Below are positions 54,577 through 64,000 of a stretch of DNA of 64,000 nt, in pieces. This DNA is from Mycobacterium shigaense (GTDB taxonomy: Bacteria; Actinomycetota; Actinomycetes; Mycobacteriales; Mycobacteriaceae), in assembly GCF_002356315.1 (NCBI RefSeq), contig NZ_AP018164.1, positions 496,001 through 560,000 of the forward strand, given 5' to 3'. How positions within the stretch are numbered: the stretch's first letter is position 1; the number at the start of each line of letters is the position of its first letter. The notes beneath the pieces were generated by a model that was not told where the DNA came from, ran no database searches, and saw nothing but the letters and a program-made list of their open reading frames with translations. The translations under genes and the position numbers were made by a program.

Positions 54577-54752
54577 ATCAATATCGTGACATTTCGCCGG
54601 CGTCTGAACACGGGCTACGGGCGACGACCTGTCCAGACGACCGCTGAGATGGTTCGTTGCCGTTCGCCGCGCGGACCGGTGACCTCCCCGACCGAGCAAG
54701 GGACTGCCAGCCCCCGGCGCGGGCGAGCAGGCAGTTATGCCCAGTTCACGCG

Positions 54753-54826
54753 TGGAGCCGATGACGGGAATCGAACCCGCGTATTCAGCTTGGGAAGCTG
54801 ATGTTCTGCCATTGAACTACATCGGC
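54753..54826 (-). tRNA. tRNA-Gly (anticodon CCC), CCA encoded
   Basis: On the minus strand GCCGATG pairs with CATCGGC as the acceptor stem. The anticodon arm is TCAGC-TTCCCAA-GCTGA, giving anticodon CCC, and the T arm is CGGG-TTCGATT-CCCG. T-CCA follows, so the 3' CCA is encoded. It reads GGG. It stands at the right end of the block that differs from M. tuberculosis, between the cyclase gene and the Rv0320 counterpart. Confidence 0.95.
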
Positions 54827-54966
54827 ACTTCTCGCCAAGAGAGGCTAGCACCTGGCGACAGACGTGGTGGCCAGCTCGTGTGGGCGGCGCGACTCGGGCG
54901 GATAAGTAATATTCTTTTCGTGAATTTACAATTCCCATATTTATTAATTCGTTATTGCGCCGTAAT

Positions 54967-55623
54967 GTGCTTGCCGTGGGCCGCCACAGGTTAGCCAAGA
55001 AGCGTCGCAGTTCGGCGGTAGTCCTGGCTGCACTGCTGCTCACCGCCGATGTCTTCTTCGCCGTGGGCGGCGATGTCCACCCATTCGCCAACGCCGAAGC
55101 CGCCAAACCCGTGATTGGTGATGCCGCGCCCAGTGATCTGGAAATCGTCGCGGCGGGACTGAAGACGTCGCACCACTCGGCCGAGACCGCATTCCCCGAC
55201 GGCCAGCAGGCGGCATCGAGATACCACACGCGATCGCGCTTCTTGCCCGCCGGCGTCGCACCGGAACACGGGTTGCAGGTCCGCACCATCCTGGTCGCCC
55301 GCAGCATCAGCGCGAAGTTCCCCCAAATCCACGAAATCGGCGGCGTGCGACCGGATCCGCTGCCGTGGCACCCGCTCGGCCTCGCCATCGACATGATGAT
55401 CCCGGACCCCGGAAGCGCGCAGGGCATCGCGCTGGGCGACGCGATCGTCGCCTACGTCATGTCGAACGCGAAACGGTTCGGGATACAGGACGCGATTTGG
55501 CGCGGCGTCTACTACACACCCGACGGCGCCAAGGCGAGCCGGCTCGGTCACTACGACCACGTCCACGTCACGACGACCGGGGGCGGATACCCCACGGGCG
55601 GGGAAATGTATCTCGCCGATTGA
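54967..55623 (+). CDS. Exported M15-like peptidase domain protein (Rv0320-like)
   Basis: A protein of about 218 residues. A basic N-terminus and one hydrophobic segment (about residues 15-35) form an uncleaved or cleaved signal. The domain has WHPLGLAIDMMIPDP and HYDHVHVTT, the H-x6-D and HVH zinc-ligand pattern of M15 D,D-carboxypeptidase-like folds. Role: probably peptidoglycan trimming outside the membrane, by inference. The start is uncertain: TTG 54955, GTG 54967 and GTG 54976 are all in frame and none has a ribosome binding site; the upstream 60 bases are very AT-rich. Confidence 0.83.
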   Translation: MLAVGRHRLAKKRRSSAVVLAALLLTADVFFAVGGDVHPFANAEAAKPVIGDAAPSDLEIVAAGLKTSHHSAETAFPDGQQAASRYHTRSRFLPAGVAPEHGLQVRTILVARSISAKFPQIHEIGGVRPDPLPWHPLGLAIDMMIPDPGSAQGIALGDAIVAYVMSNAKRFGIQDAIWRGVYYTPDGAKASRLGHYDHVHVTTTGGGYPTGGEMYLAD

Positions 55624-55664
55624 AGGCGCGGCGATGCGCGCCGGGCAACGGTTAGGCTCGTCGC

Positions 55665-56237
55665 GTGCTGCTCTCCGATCGTGACCTCAGAGCCGAAATC
55701 ACCGCCGGGCGGTTGGGCATCGACCCCTTCGACGACACCTTGGTGCAGCCGTCCAGCATTGACGTTCGCCTCGACTGCATGTTCCGGGTGTTCAACAACA
55801 CCCGCTACACCCACATCGACCCGGCCAAGCAGCAGGACGAGCTGACCACCCTCGTCGAGCCCGCGGCCGGCGAGCCCTTCGTCCTGCACCCGGGCGAGTT
55901 CGTGCTCGGCTCGACGCTGGAGCTCATCACCCTGCCCGACGACCTCGCCGGCCGCCTGGAAGGCAAGTCCTCGTTGGGCCGGCTGGGTCTGCTGACGCAC
56001 TCGACGGCCGGCTTCATCGACCCCGGTTTCAGCGGTCACATCACGCTCGAGCTCTCCAACGTCGCCAACCTGCCGATCACGCTGTGGCCCGGCATGAAGA
56101 TCGGGCAGCTGTGCATCCTGCGCCTGACCAGTGCGGCCGAACATCCCTACGGCAGTTCGCGCGCCGGTTCGAAGTACCAGGGCCAGCGCGGCCCGACGCC
56201 GTCGCGGTCCTATCAGAATTTCATAAGTTCTACATAA
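55665..56237 (+). CDS. dcd: dCTP deaminase, dUMP-forming
   Basis: A 190-residue trimeric enzyme with the length of Rv0321. [12 protein letters not shown] start, [11 protein letters not shown], and the active-site region [28 protein letters not shown] (about residues 106-133) with the catalytic Glu/Ser/Arg set. The mycobacterial enzyme is bifunctional, turning dCTP into dUMP and diphosphate. GTG 55665 is the start. A hairpin directly follows the stop codon. Confidence 0.96.
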   Translation: MLLSDRDLRAEITAGRLGIDPFDDTLVQPSSIDVRLDCMFRVFNNTRYTHIDPAKQQDELTTLVEPAAGEPFVLHPGEFVLGSTLELITLPDDLAGRLEGKSSLGRLGLLTHSTAGFIDPGFSGHITLELSNVANLPITLWPGMKIGQLCILRLTSAAEHPYGSSRAGSKYQGQRGPTPSRSYQNFISST

Positions 56238-56258
56238 GTTGCGGAGCGTGCCCGCAAC
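56238..56258 (+). terminator. Hairpin immediately after dcd
   Basis: GTTGCGG-AGCGTGC-CCGCAAC is a perfect 7-base stem that begins at the base after the dcd stop. No T tract follows. This is the mycobacterial I-shaped terminator style. Confidence 0.5.
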
Positions 56259-56345
56259 GCCTCGATGCGCAATGATTAGTTAGTCAAAAGATTTCCTCCT
56301 CCGCCGGAGCATCGCTCGGCTCGCACCGCCTTAGGAGGGGTTGGT

Positions 56346-58259
56346 TTGCATACCGTGCTCGGGGTGTCGATGGCACCGGCCTCGGTCCAGATGGTTCTGG
56401 TCGAAGGCGAAAACGCCGATGGCGCTTTGATAGAAGAGGACGAGTTCGCAGTCACCGCCGCCGCAGACTCCGACCCGACGGCGCTGCCGGATCAGGTCAT
56501 CTCCGCCATCCTGGGTACTCGCGAGGGCGCGGCCGAGGCGGGGTTCGACGTGGCTTCTATCGGGGTGACGTGGACCGACCAGGTCCAGGCTGCCGTCTTG
56601 CGCGACGCCCTGTCTGCCCACCGGCTCGACAACGTGATGCTGGTCTCGTCGTTCCTGGCTGCCACCGCATTAGGCCAATTCGTCGGTGGCGCAATGGGTT
56701 ATGAGCGCACCGCGGTGCTCTTCGTGGAACCGGAGACCGCGACTCTGGCGGTGGTCGAGACCTCCGACGGCTCCATAGTCGACCTTTACAAGGAACGCAT
56801 CGAAGCGGAGTCCTACGACGAAGCCATCGCACAGCTCACCGGGATGGTCTACTGGCTGGAGGAGCAGGCTTGGGCTCCCGGGGGCGTATTCGTCCTCGGC
56901 TCGGGTGTCGATGTCGCCCCGATCATTCCGGCACTGGCGTCGGCGAGTTCGCTTCAAGTGAATGCCGCCGAAGAGCCGGCGACGGCGCTGGCGCTCGGTG
57001 CCGCCCTGGCTTCAGCCAACGCGCCGTTGTTTGCCTCGTCGACGGCGGCGCTGGCCTACGCGCAAGACCCCGGCACCGGCTCGGTCAGCCCCTATGTCAT
57101 GCCCGAATATTTCGTCAATCCCTTTGCAAAACACGATGATTCGGCTGATGAGCTGGCCTACAGCCTGGTGTTGGATGAGGACGCCGACGCCCCGACCGTT
57201 GTCATCGACACCTCCGACGGGTTCGGTTCGGACGAGAGTCAACGGCGCCGGCCCGTCCTGCTGGTCGGCAGCGGGCTCGCGGTGGTCGCCATCAGCGCGG
57301 TGGTGGCGCTCGAGATTGCGCTGGCGATCGGCATCCGCACGACGGTCGCGTTGCAGCCCAGCCCGAGCCAAAGTCTCATCGTCCCAACCCAACAGGCCCC
57401 GGCGCCTCCTCGAATCGAGGCGTCGGCCCCGGCGCAGAAGATCAATCTGCCAGCCCCGGTGGCGGCACCGAAGCCGCCGGTCCTCGCAGCGTTGCCCGCG
57501 GCCCCGGCTCCCGCAGCGCCTCCGTTGCCCGCGGCTCCACCGGTGCCGGTCGCGGCCCCGCCGATCGTGCCGATTCCGGTGCCCGTTCGTTTGCCGGTTC
57601 CGGGTCCGGTGCTGCGACCGCCGGTGATCGAGGCCCCGCCGGTGCTGCGACCGCCGGTGATCGAGGCCCCGCCGGTGCTCTCGCCGCTGCAACACGTCGT
57701 GACCGAGCCTCCGCACCAGCTTCCCCCGATGCAGGGCCTGCCGCCCAACCCCAGCCAGGGTGAGGGCCACACGCTGCCTCCCGGCGCGGAGCCAGGCGGT
57801 CCCAATGGCGTTGGGCTAGGCCATTTTCCGGGTAGCAGCCCCGGTGGTCTCGGCGGTGGGCCGGGCAGCCCGCCGTCACTCGGGAGTGGTCACGGCGGCG
57901 GGCCCCTCGGTGGCGGGCCGTTCGGCGGTGGTCTCGGCGGTGAGCCGGGCACTCCGCCCCCGCTCGGCGGTGGTCATGGCGGACCCGTCGGCGGCGGACT
58001 ACTCGGTGGCGGCCCGCTCGGTGGTGAGCCGGGCAGTCCGCCCCCGCTCGGCGGTGGCCACGGCGGTCCGTTTGGCGGCGGCGGTCCGCGCGGCGGCGGC
58101 CCCTTCGGCGGCGGCGGCGCGCCCAGCGGTCCGTTCGGCGGCGGCGGCGGGTTGGGCGGCTTCGGTGGCGGTCACGCCGGCGGCGGCCTCGGCGGCCTCG
58201 GCGGCGGGCATCTGCCCTTCGGCGGTGGCCACGGCTCTGGTGGCTTCGGGCATCGCTAG
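56346..58259 (+). CDS. Proline/glycine-rich single-pass membrane protein (actin-like N-terminus)
   Basis: A 637-residue protein. The N-terminal 230 residues (VLGVSMAPASVQMVLVEG start, then VLFVEPETATLAVVETSDG) look like a degenerate actin/Hsp70-type fold. A transmembrane helix lies at about residues 304-328. A proline/alanine-rich and then very glycine-rich outer tail ends GFGHR. TTG 56346 is the start, with AGGAGG upstream; no ATG or GTG fits. It shares the first 250 residues with the next gene. It is not an enzyme I can name. Confidence 0.83.
   Translation: MHTVLGVSMAPASVQMVLVEGENADGALIEEDEFAVTAAADSDPTALPDQVISAILGTREGAAEAGFDVASIGVTWTDQVQAAVLRDALSAHRLDNVMLVSSFLAATALGQFVGGAMGYERTAVLFVEPETATLAVVETSDGSIVDLYKERIEAESYDEAIAQLTGMVYWLEEQAWAPGGVFVLGSGVDVAPIIPALASASSLQVNAAEEPATALALGAALASANAPLFASSTAALAYAQDPGTGSVSPYVMPEYFVNPFAKHDDSADELAYSLVLDEDADAPTVVIDTSDGFGSDESQRRRPVLLVGSGLAVVAISAVVALEIALAIGIRTTVALQPSPSQSLIVPTQQAPAPPRIEASAPAQKINLPAPVAAPKPPVLAALPAAPAPAAPPLPAAPPVPVAAPPIVPIPVPVRLPVPGPVLRPPVIEAPPVLRPPVIEAPPVLSPLQHVVTEPPHQLPPMQGLPPNPSQGEGHTLPPGAEPGGPNGVGLGHFPGSSPGGLGGGPGSPPSLGSGHGGGPLGGGPFGGGLGGEPGTPPPLGGGHGGPVGGGLLGGGPLGGEPGSPPPLGGGHGGPFGGGGPRGGGPFGGGGAPSGPFGGGGGLGGFGGGHAGGGLGGLGGGHLPFGGGHGSGGFGHR
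57606..57679 (+). repeat. Tandem 33-base repeat, 2.2 copies
   Basis: Two exact 33-base units (57606-57638 and 57639-57671) plus eight bases encode PVLRPPVIEAP twice. The glycine-rich part that follows (57840-58110) has a looser repeat of the type GGEPGSPPPLGGGHGG. Confidence 0.85.
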
Positions 58260-58317
58260 CGTGCGTTGTCGCAGCCCGGAACGAGCAGGGTGGCGGGCTT
58301 AAAATTGAAAAATAGGG

Positions 58318-58334
58318 GAATACGGGGGGTATTC
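58318..58334. promoter_or_regulatory. Inverted repeat between the tandem TTG-started genes
   Basis: GAATAC-GGGGG-GTATTC, with perfect 6-base arms, lies 80 bases upstream of the TTG at 58415. It could be an operator, or a hairpin that ends the upstream transcript. Confidence 0.4.
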
Positions 58335-58414
58335 GAATGGTCCGGTCTAGGGCTGGCGTTTGCGACGAAGACGCTTCCGATATCACTGGCTAGCAAACGA
58401 TTGAGGGAGGAGCT

Positions 58415-59872
58415 TTGGACACCGTACTTGGTGTTTCGATGGCACCGACAGCGGTCAGGATGGTGCTGGTCGAAGGCGAGAATGGTGACGGCGCCACCGT
58501 CGACGAAGACAACTTCGACGTTGCCTCCGACGACGATGCGGCAACGCTATCTGCCGCCGACCAGGTGGTCTCCGCAATTCTGGGCACCCAGGAGGGTGCG
58601 GCCCAGGGCGGCTATCAGCTGACCTCGACCGGAGTCACATGGACGGACCCCATCGAAGCCGCCGCGCTGCGCGATGCGCTGGCCGCGCACAAGGTCGAGA
58701 ACGTGATGCTGGTCTCGGCCTTCCTGGCCGCGGCCGCGTTGGCCCAGACCGTCGGCAGCCAGACGAACTACGCGCAGACGGCGCTGTTGTTCATCGAGCC
58801 CGACACCGCCACGCTCGCGGTGGTCGACACCTCCGACGGTTCCATCGCCGACGTTCATCGTCAGGCCCTGCCGGAGGACGACGAGGCGGCGGTGGCGCAG
58901 CTGACCTTGATGATCTCCGAAGCCGAGAAGTTACAGACGCGCCCCGACGCCGTCTTCGTTGTCGGCTCCGGCATCGATGTCCCGCTGATCAAGCCGGCCC
59001 TCGAGGCGGCGACAACGCTGCCGGTTACGGTGCCCGGGGAGCCGGAAACCGCGCTCGCCCGCGGAGCGGCCCTGGCCTCGGCAAATGCGCCGCTGTTCGT
59101 GTCGTCGACGGCGGCGCGCGCCTACGCCCAGGACCCGGGCACCGGAGCGATCGACCCGTTCGCCGTCGCCCCGGGCTACTTCGACACCCCGCAGGCGGGT
59201 GACGCCGCCCTCGCTTACAGCGCGGTCGGCGACGACTTCGCCGACCCGTACACGGGTGCGCAGACTGCCGCGACCGAGCTGGTCAACACCGACCGCCGGG
59301 AGCGCAAGTCGTTCGGCCTGGTCGGAAGCGCCCTGGCCGGGATCTTCATCGTGGGGGTGGCCGCGCTCGTCGTCTCGCTGGCGATCGCGATCCGGCCAAC
59401 GGCCGGGGTCCGTCCCGTCCCGGGCCAGAACGTCGTCGCACCCGCGCAAGGGGTCCCCGCGCCCGCGGCTCCCGCGCCCGCTGCCGCACCCGCCCCGGCG
59501 CCGGCTGCTGCGCCGGCTCCTGCGCCCGTGCCCGTTCCCGCGGCGCCGGCACCCGTCGCGGCGCCCGTGCCTGTTCCCGACGCGCCTGCCCCGCTTCCCG
59601 CGGCGCCCGCTCCGGCCCCGCCCCCGGTGGCGGCGCCGATTCCGGTGCCGATCCCGCTGCCCATCCCGCCGATCATCGGCGCGCCCGGGGCCCCCTTCGG
59701 GCCCGGTGGTGGCGGTCCGGGTGGCCCCGGCCGCGGTGGCTTCCCCGGCGGCGGACACCCCGGCGGCGGTGCGGGACCGATCGGTGGGGGTGGCGGACCG
59801 TTCGGCGGCGGCCACGGCGGCTTCGGCGGGCCCTTCGGGGGCGGCGGTCACGGAGGGTTTGGCCACCGCTAA
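58415..59872 (+). CDS. Proline/glycine-rich single-pass membrane protein, paralogue
   Basis: A 485-residue paralogue of the gene at 56346. It shares VLGVSMAPTAVRMVLVEGEN, the TWTDP segment and LLFIEPDTATLAVVDTSDG. A transmembrane helix lies at about residues 304-326, followed by a proline/alanine tail and a glycine-rich end GFGHR identical to its neighbour's. TTG 58415 is the start with GGAGGAGC upstream. The pair is a tandem duplication. The N-terminal actin-like reading is from strand pattern only. Confidence 0.83.
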   Translation: MDTVLGVSMAPTAVRMVLVEGENGDGATVDEDNFDVASDDDAATLSAADQVVSAILGTQEGAAQGGYQLTSTGVTWTDPIEAAALRDALAAHKVENVMLVSAFLAAAALAQTVGSQTNYAQTALLFIEPDTATLAVVDTSDGSIADVHRQALPEDDEAAVAQLTLMISEAEKLQTRPDAVFVVGSGIDVPLIKPALEAATTLPVTVPGEPETALARGAALASANAPLFVSSTAARAYAQDPGTGAIDPFAVAPGYFDTPQAGDAALAYSAVGDDFADPYTGAQTAATELVNTDRRERKSFGLVGSALAGIFIVGVAALVVSLAIAIRPTAGVRPVPGQNVVAPAQGVPAPAAPAPAAAPAPAPAAAPAPAPVPVPAAPAPVAAPVPVPDAPAPLPAAPAPAPPPVAAPIPVPIPLPIPPIIGAPGAPFGPGGGGPGGPGRGGFPGGGHPGGGAGPIGGGGGPFGGGHGGFGGPFGGGGHGGFGHR

Positions 59873-59969
59873 CGCAGTGGCGGCATCGGGGTCACCTGGT
59901 CACCTCCCGTTTGCCTCCCGCTCAGCGCCGCGATGCAGTTAGCTCACCGCGGCCCCCTACACCAGTTGT

Positions 59970-61295
59970 ATGCGATGCACCGTCTTCGGCACCGGTTACC
60001 TGGGCGCCACGCATGCGGTCGGTATGGCCGAACTGGGACACGAGGTCGTCGGGGTCGACATCGACCCGGGCAAGGTCGCCAAGCTAGCCGCGGGCGACAT
60101 CCCGTTCTACGAACCCGGCCTGCGTACGCTGCTGACCGACAACCTGGCTGCCGGCCGGCTGCGGTTCACCACTGACTACGCCATGGCGGCCGACTTCGCC
60201 GACGTGCATTTTCTGGGCGTGGGCACGCCGCAGAAGAAGGGCGAGTACGGCGCCGACCTGTCGCACGTGCACGCCGTCATCGACAGTCTGGTGCCAAGGT
60301 TGTCCAGATCGGCGGTGCTGGTTGGCAAATCGACGGTGCCGGTAGGGGCCTCGGCGGAGCTTCGGCAGCGGGCGGCCGCGCTGGCGCCCGCGGGAGTCGA
60401 CGTCGAAATCGCGTGGAATCCGGAGTTTCTGCGCGAGGGTTACGCGGTGCACGACACCTTGCATCCCGACCGCATTGTGCTTGGCGTGCAAGATGATTCG
60501 CAGCACGCCGAGGCCGTGGTCCGCGAGCTGTACGCGCCCCTGCTCGACGCCGGCGCGCCGCTGCTGGTGACCGACCTGCAGACCGCCGAGTTGGTCAAGG
60601 TTTCGGCTAATGCCTTTCTGGCGACTAAGATTTCGTTCATCAACGCCATCTCCGAGGTCTGCGAGGCCGCGGACGCCGACGTCACCCTGCTGGCCGACGC
60701 GTTGGGCTATGACCCGCGGATCGGACGCAAATTCCTCAACGCCGGTTTGGGTTTCGGCGGCGGCTGCCTGCCCAAGGACATCCGCGCGTTCATGGCCCGC
60801 GCCGGCGAGCTCGGGGCCAACCAGGCGCTGACCTTCCTGCGCGAGGTGGACAGCATCAACATGCGCCGGCGCACCAAGATGGTCGAACTGGCCACCACCG
60901 CCTGCGGCGGCTCGCTGCTGGGCGCCAACATCGCCGTGCTCGGTGCCGCCTTCAAACCCGAATCCGACGACGTGCGTGACTCTCCCGCACTCAACGTCGC
61001 CGGCCAGCTGCAGCTCAACGGCGCCGCGGTCAACGTCTACGACCCGAAGGCGTTGGAAAACGCCCGCCGGCTCTTTCCGACCCTGAACTACGCCGTCTCG
61101 GTGACCGAGGCGTGCCAGGGGGCCGACGCCGTCCTGGTGCTCACCGAGTGGACCGAGTTCACCGAACTCGACCCCGACGAGCTCGCCGACGGGGTGCGGG
61201 CCCGGATCGTGGTCGACGGCCGCAACTGCCTGGATGCCGAACGCTGGAAGCAGGCCGGCTGGAAGGTGTTCCGGCTCGGGGCCCGGCGGCCGTAG
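59970..61295 (+). CDS. udgA: UDP-glucose 6-dehydrogenase
   Basis: A 441-residue UDP-glucose/GDP-mannose dehydrogenase-family enzyme, close to Rv0322 (443). N-terminal NAD domain with VFGTGYLGATHAVGMAELGHEV, substrate site WNPEFLREG, the catalytic Cys266 in GFGGGCLPKD, and C-terminal AAFKPESDDVRDSPAL. It oxidises UDP-glucose to UDP-glucuronate for polysaccharides. The ATG at 59970 is used. It is followed after 25 bases by the MDMPI-type gene. Confidence 0.94.
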   Translation: MRCTVFGTGYLGATHAVGMAELGHEVVGVDIDPGKVAKLAAGDIPFYEPGLRTLLTDNLAAGRLRFTTDYAMAADFADVHFLGVGTPQKKGEYGADLSHVHAVIDSLVPRLSRSAVLVGKSTVPVGASAELRQRAAALAPAGVDVEIAWNPEFLREGYAVHDTLHPDRIVLGVQDDSQHAEAVVRELYAPLLDAGAPLLVTDLQTAELVKVSANAFLATKISFINAISEVCEAADADVTLLADALGYDPRIGRKFLNAGLGFGGGCLPKDIRAFMARAGELGANQALTFLREVDSINMRRRTKMVELATTACGGSLLGANIAVLGAAFKPESDDVRDSPALNVAGQLQLNGAAVNVYDPKALENARRLFPTLNYAVSVTEACQGADAVLVLTEWTEFTELDPDELADGVRARIVVDGRNCLDAERWKQAGWKVFRLGARRP

Positions 61296-61320
61296 CACCC
61301 CGGCGGGGTAGCCTGAGCGC

Positions 61321-62076
61321 GTGGACTACGCGGCCGCCTTCCTCGCCGAAAACCACGCCTTTTCCGAGCTTTTCCACGACGCCGACGACGCCACCCCGGT
61401 CCCGACATGCCCGGGCTGGAGCCTCGATCAGCTGTTTCGTCATGTCGGCCGCGGCGATCGATGGGCGGCCCAGATCGTGCGCGACCGCCTCCAGGAGTTC
61501 CTGGAATTCCGCAGCGTCGAGGCGGGCAAACCGCCGCCCGGCCGGGCCGAGGCTATCTCCTGGTTGCACGGCGGGGCGCAGCGGCTGGTTGCCGCCGTGG
61601 AGATGACCGGGGCGGAAACGCCGGTGTGGACGTTCCTCGGCGGCCGCCCGGCGAACTGGTGGATCCGGCGCCGGCTACACGAGACTGCGGTGCATCGCGC
61701 GGACGCCGCGCTGGCCGTCGGCGCCGACTTCGCGCTCGCGCCCGAGGTGGCCGCGGACGGGATCACCGAATTTCTGGAGCGGATCGCGGTCCAGGCCGGC
61801 GCTGACGGCGCAGCGTTGCCGCTGGACGACGGCCACACCGTGCACCTGCACGCCACCGATGCCGGACTCGGTGTTGCCGGTGAATGGACGATCGCCGTGG
61901 ACCAGGGGCGCATCGCGTGGTCGCATGAGCACGGCAAGGGCAGCGTCGCGCTGCGCGGCGGCGCCACCGAGCTGTTGCTGGCGATGGTGCGGCGCACCGG
62001 CATCGGCGACACCGGCATCGAGCTGTTCGGCGACGACGCCGTATGGCAGAACTGGCTGAATCGCACGCCTCTCTAG
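61321..62076 (+). CDS. Maleylpyruvate-isomerase-family (mycothiol-dependent, DinB-like) protein
   Basis: A 251-residue protein of the TIGR03083/MDMPI family. N-terminal DinB-like four-helix bundle with TCPGWSLDQLFRHVGRGDRWA (first metal His) and RRRLHETAVHRADAA (the other His residues), then a C-terminal sterol-carrier-like domain. Members are mycothiol-dependent isomerases or transferases; the reaction here is unknown. GTG 61321 is the start. Confidence 0.88.
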   Translation: MDYAAAFLAENHAFSELFHDADDATPVPTCPGWSLDQLFRHVGRGDRWAAQIVRDRLQEFLEFRSVEAGKPPPGRAEAISWLHGGAQRLVAAVEMTGAETPVWTFLGGRPANWWIRRRLHETAVHRADAALAVGADFALAPEVAADGITEFLERIAVQAGADGAALPLDDGHTVHLHATDAGLGVAGEWTIAVDQGRIAWSHEHGKGSVALRGGATELLLAMVRRTGIGDTGIELFGDDAVWQNWLNRTPL

Positions 62077-62129
62077 CCAGCGCAGGGGAAACGGCATGCT
62101 GGGAAGGGTCACACGGTAACTTTCAGATC

Positions 62130-62492
62130 ATGACCACATCGGAGATCGCCACCGTGTTGGCTTGGCACGACGCGCTCAACGCCGCTGACATCGAGACCTT
62201 GGAGGCCTTGTCCAGCGACGACATCGACATCAGCGATGCACACGGCGCCCAGCAAGGCCACCAGGCGCTGCGCCGGTGGGCCGCCTCCCACCCGGTGGCC
62301 GCCGAACTCGGCCAGATGTACGTGCACGACGGCGTGGTGGTCGTCGAGCAGAAGGGCGGTTCCGACGATCCCGGGACGGCCGCGCTGGCGTTCCGGGTGG
62401 TGCACGACCGCGTCGCCTCCGTCTTCCGGCACGAGGATCTGGCGTCGGCGCTGGCGGCCACCGAACTCACCGAGGCCGACCTCGTCACCTAG
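62130..62492 (+). CDS. Small NTF2-like protein
   Basis: A 120-residue protein with the NTF2/SnoaL-like pattern: [39 protein letters not shown], then beta strands with [37 protein letters not shown]. Possible ligand binder or small enzyme. No good ribosome binding site before ATG 62130; longer in-frame starts exist back to 62043 but overlap the upstream gene. Confidence 0.8.
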   Translation: MTTSEIATVLAWHDALNAADIETLEALSSDDIDISDAHGAQQGHQALRRWAASHPVAAELGQMYVHDGVVVVEQKGGSDDPGTAALAFRVVHDRVASVFRHEDLASALAATELTEADLVT

Positions 62493-62509
62493 GCATAGGA
62501 GCCACACCC

Positions 62510-63376
<867 letters not shown>

Positions 63377-64000
63377 CCCCGCCGGGTTTGGCGAGCACGG
63401 CGGCTATCCCCGTCGTCAACGGCACCGACAGAGCCAACCCGATGCCGCCCACCGCCGAGCGGACGATCTCGATGGCCACGCTCTCGCTCATCAACACATC
63501 GCCCAGCGAGCGGTTGGCGACGCTGAACAGCAACAGCAGCGGCAGCGAACTGCCCGCGTAGGCCAGCACCAGCGTGTAGACGGTGCTGGCGATGTGGTCG
63601 CGCCCGACCCGGATCGCGCTGACGAAGATGGCGCGCCGCGACGTGTCGGCGCCGACATGGGCCAGCTCGAAGACGGTCGACGCCTGCGTCACGGTCACGT
63701 CGTTGAGCACTCCGAGCGAGCCGATGATGAAGCCGGCCAGCAGCAGGCCGCTGATCGACACGCTGCCCAGGTATGCGCTGACCGTGGAGTTCTGCTCATC
63801 GGCGAGCCCGGTGAGATGAGTCAATTCGATTGCCGTCCAAGACAAGAGGGCTGCCAGTAGCAGCGATGACAACGTCCCGAGCAGGGCGGCGCTGGTCCGC
63901 AGGCTGACGCCGTGTGCCAGATAGATCACCGCATACAAGATCGCCGCCGACGCCACCAGTGCCACCGGGACCGCTGGGGCGCCCTCGCGCAGGGCCGGCA

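Overview
High-GC actinobacterial chromosome. Gene order and protein families match the region of Mycobacterium tuberculosis from about Rv0275c to Rv0334, including the complete ESX-3 type VII secretion locus. The source is therefore a Mycobacterium, probably a slow grower such as a member of the M. avium group. The species call is inference, and the Rv counterparts are assigned from memory of order, family and length, not by a search.

Layout. (1) 1-1.9 kb: end of a membrane protein, a TetR regulator and an MpaB-type oxygenase (DUF2236). (2) 1.9-6.9 kb: a PPE gene with its own Zur box, a Rv0281-type methyltransferase, a second PPE gene, and the wreck of a third PPE lying over the ESX-3 control region. 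(3) 6.9-21.6 kb: eccA3-eccB3-eccC3-PE5-PPE4-esxG-esxH-espG3-eccD3-mycP3-eccE3. These genes are tightly packed, often with ATGA or GTGA overlaps, behind a Zur box and an IdeR box, so the system should respond to both zinc and iron. (4) 21.6-31.1 kb: mostly single genes, namely two hydrolases, tam, a sulfatase, an SMP-30 protein, a BluB-like enzyme, a PAP2 phosphatase, a YkuD-like exported protein, an NTF2-like protein and a TetR. (5) 31.1-39.8 kb: Rv0311-Rv0315 counterparts (including an Hsp70-like proline-rich membrane protein), an alcohol-dehydrogenase-fold reductase, PadR-like and MarR regulators, and two tandem GH16 glucanases. (6) 39.8-54.7 kb: a block I do not match to the M. tuberculosis gene order. 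It holds a GT39 transferase, two small secreted cysteine proteins, a PAP2-lipid kinase fusion, an L,D-transpeptidase, two cyclase-alpha/beta-hydrolase fusions, an HxlR/CMD pair and an SDR/diiron pair, and it ends at a tRNA-Gly(CCC). (7) 54.9-64 kb: Rv0320 counterpart, dcd, two tandem TTG-started proline/glycine-rich membrane proteins, udgA, an MDMPI-type protein, an NTF2-like protein, rmlA and a YibE/F protein cut by the window edge.

Genes that work together. The ESX-3 set forms one membrane secretion machine plus its EsxG-EsxH and PE5-PPE4 substrates. udgA and rmlA supply nucleotide sugars for the cell envelope. Several divergent regulator/target pairs carry visible palindromes (PadR-like/MarR and HxlR/CMD). 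The sites that stand out most are the decayed PPE with a duplicated ECF-like promoter, a zinc-ligand change in EsxH, a 13-codon ORF coupled to eccD3, the paired secreted cysteine proteins, the paired TTG-started proteins, and a bidirectional terminator at 47.1 kb.
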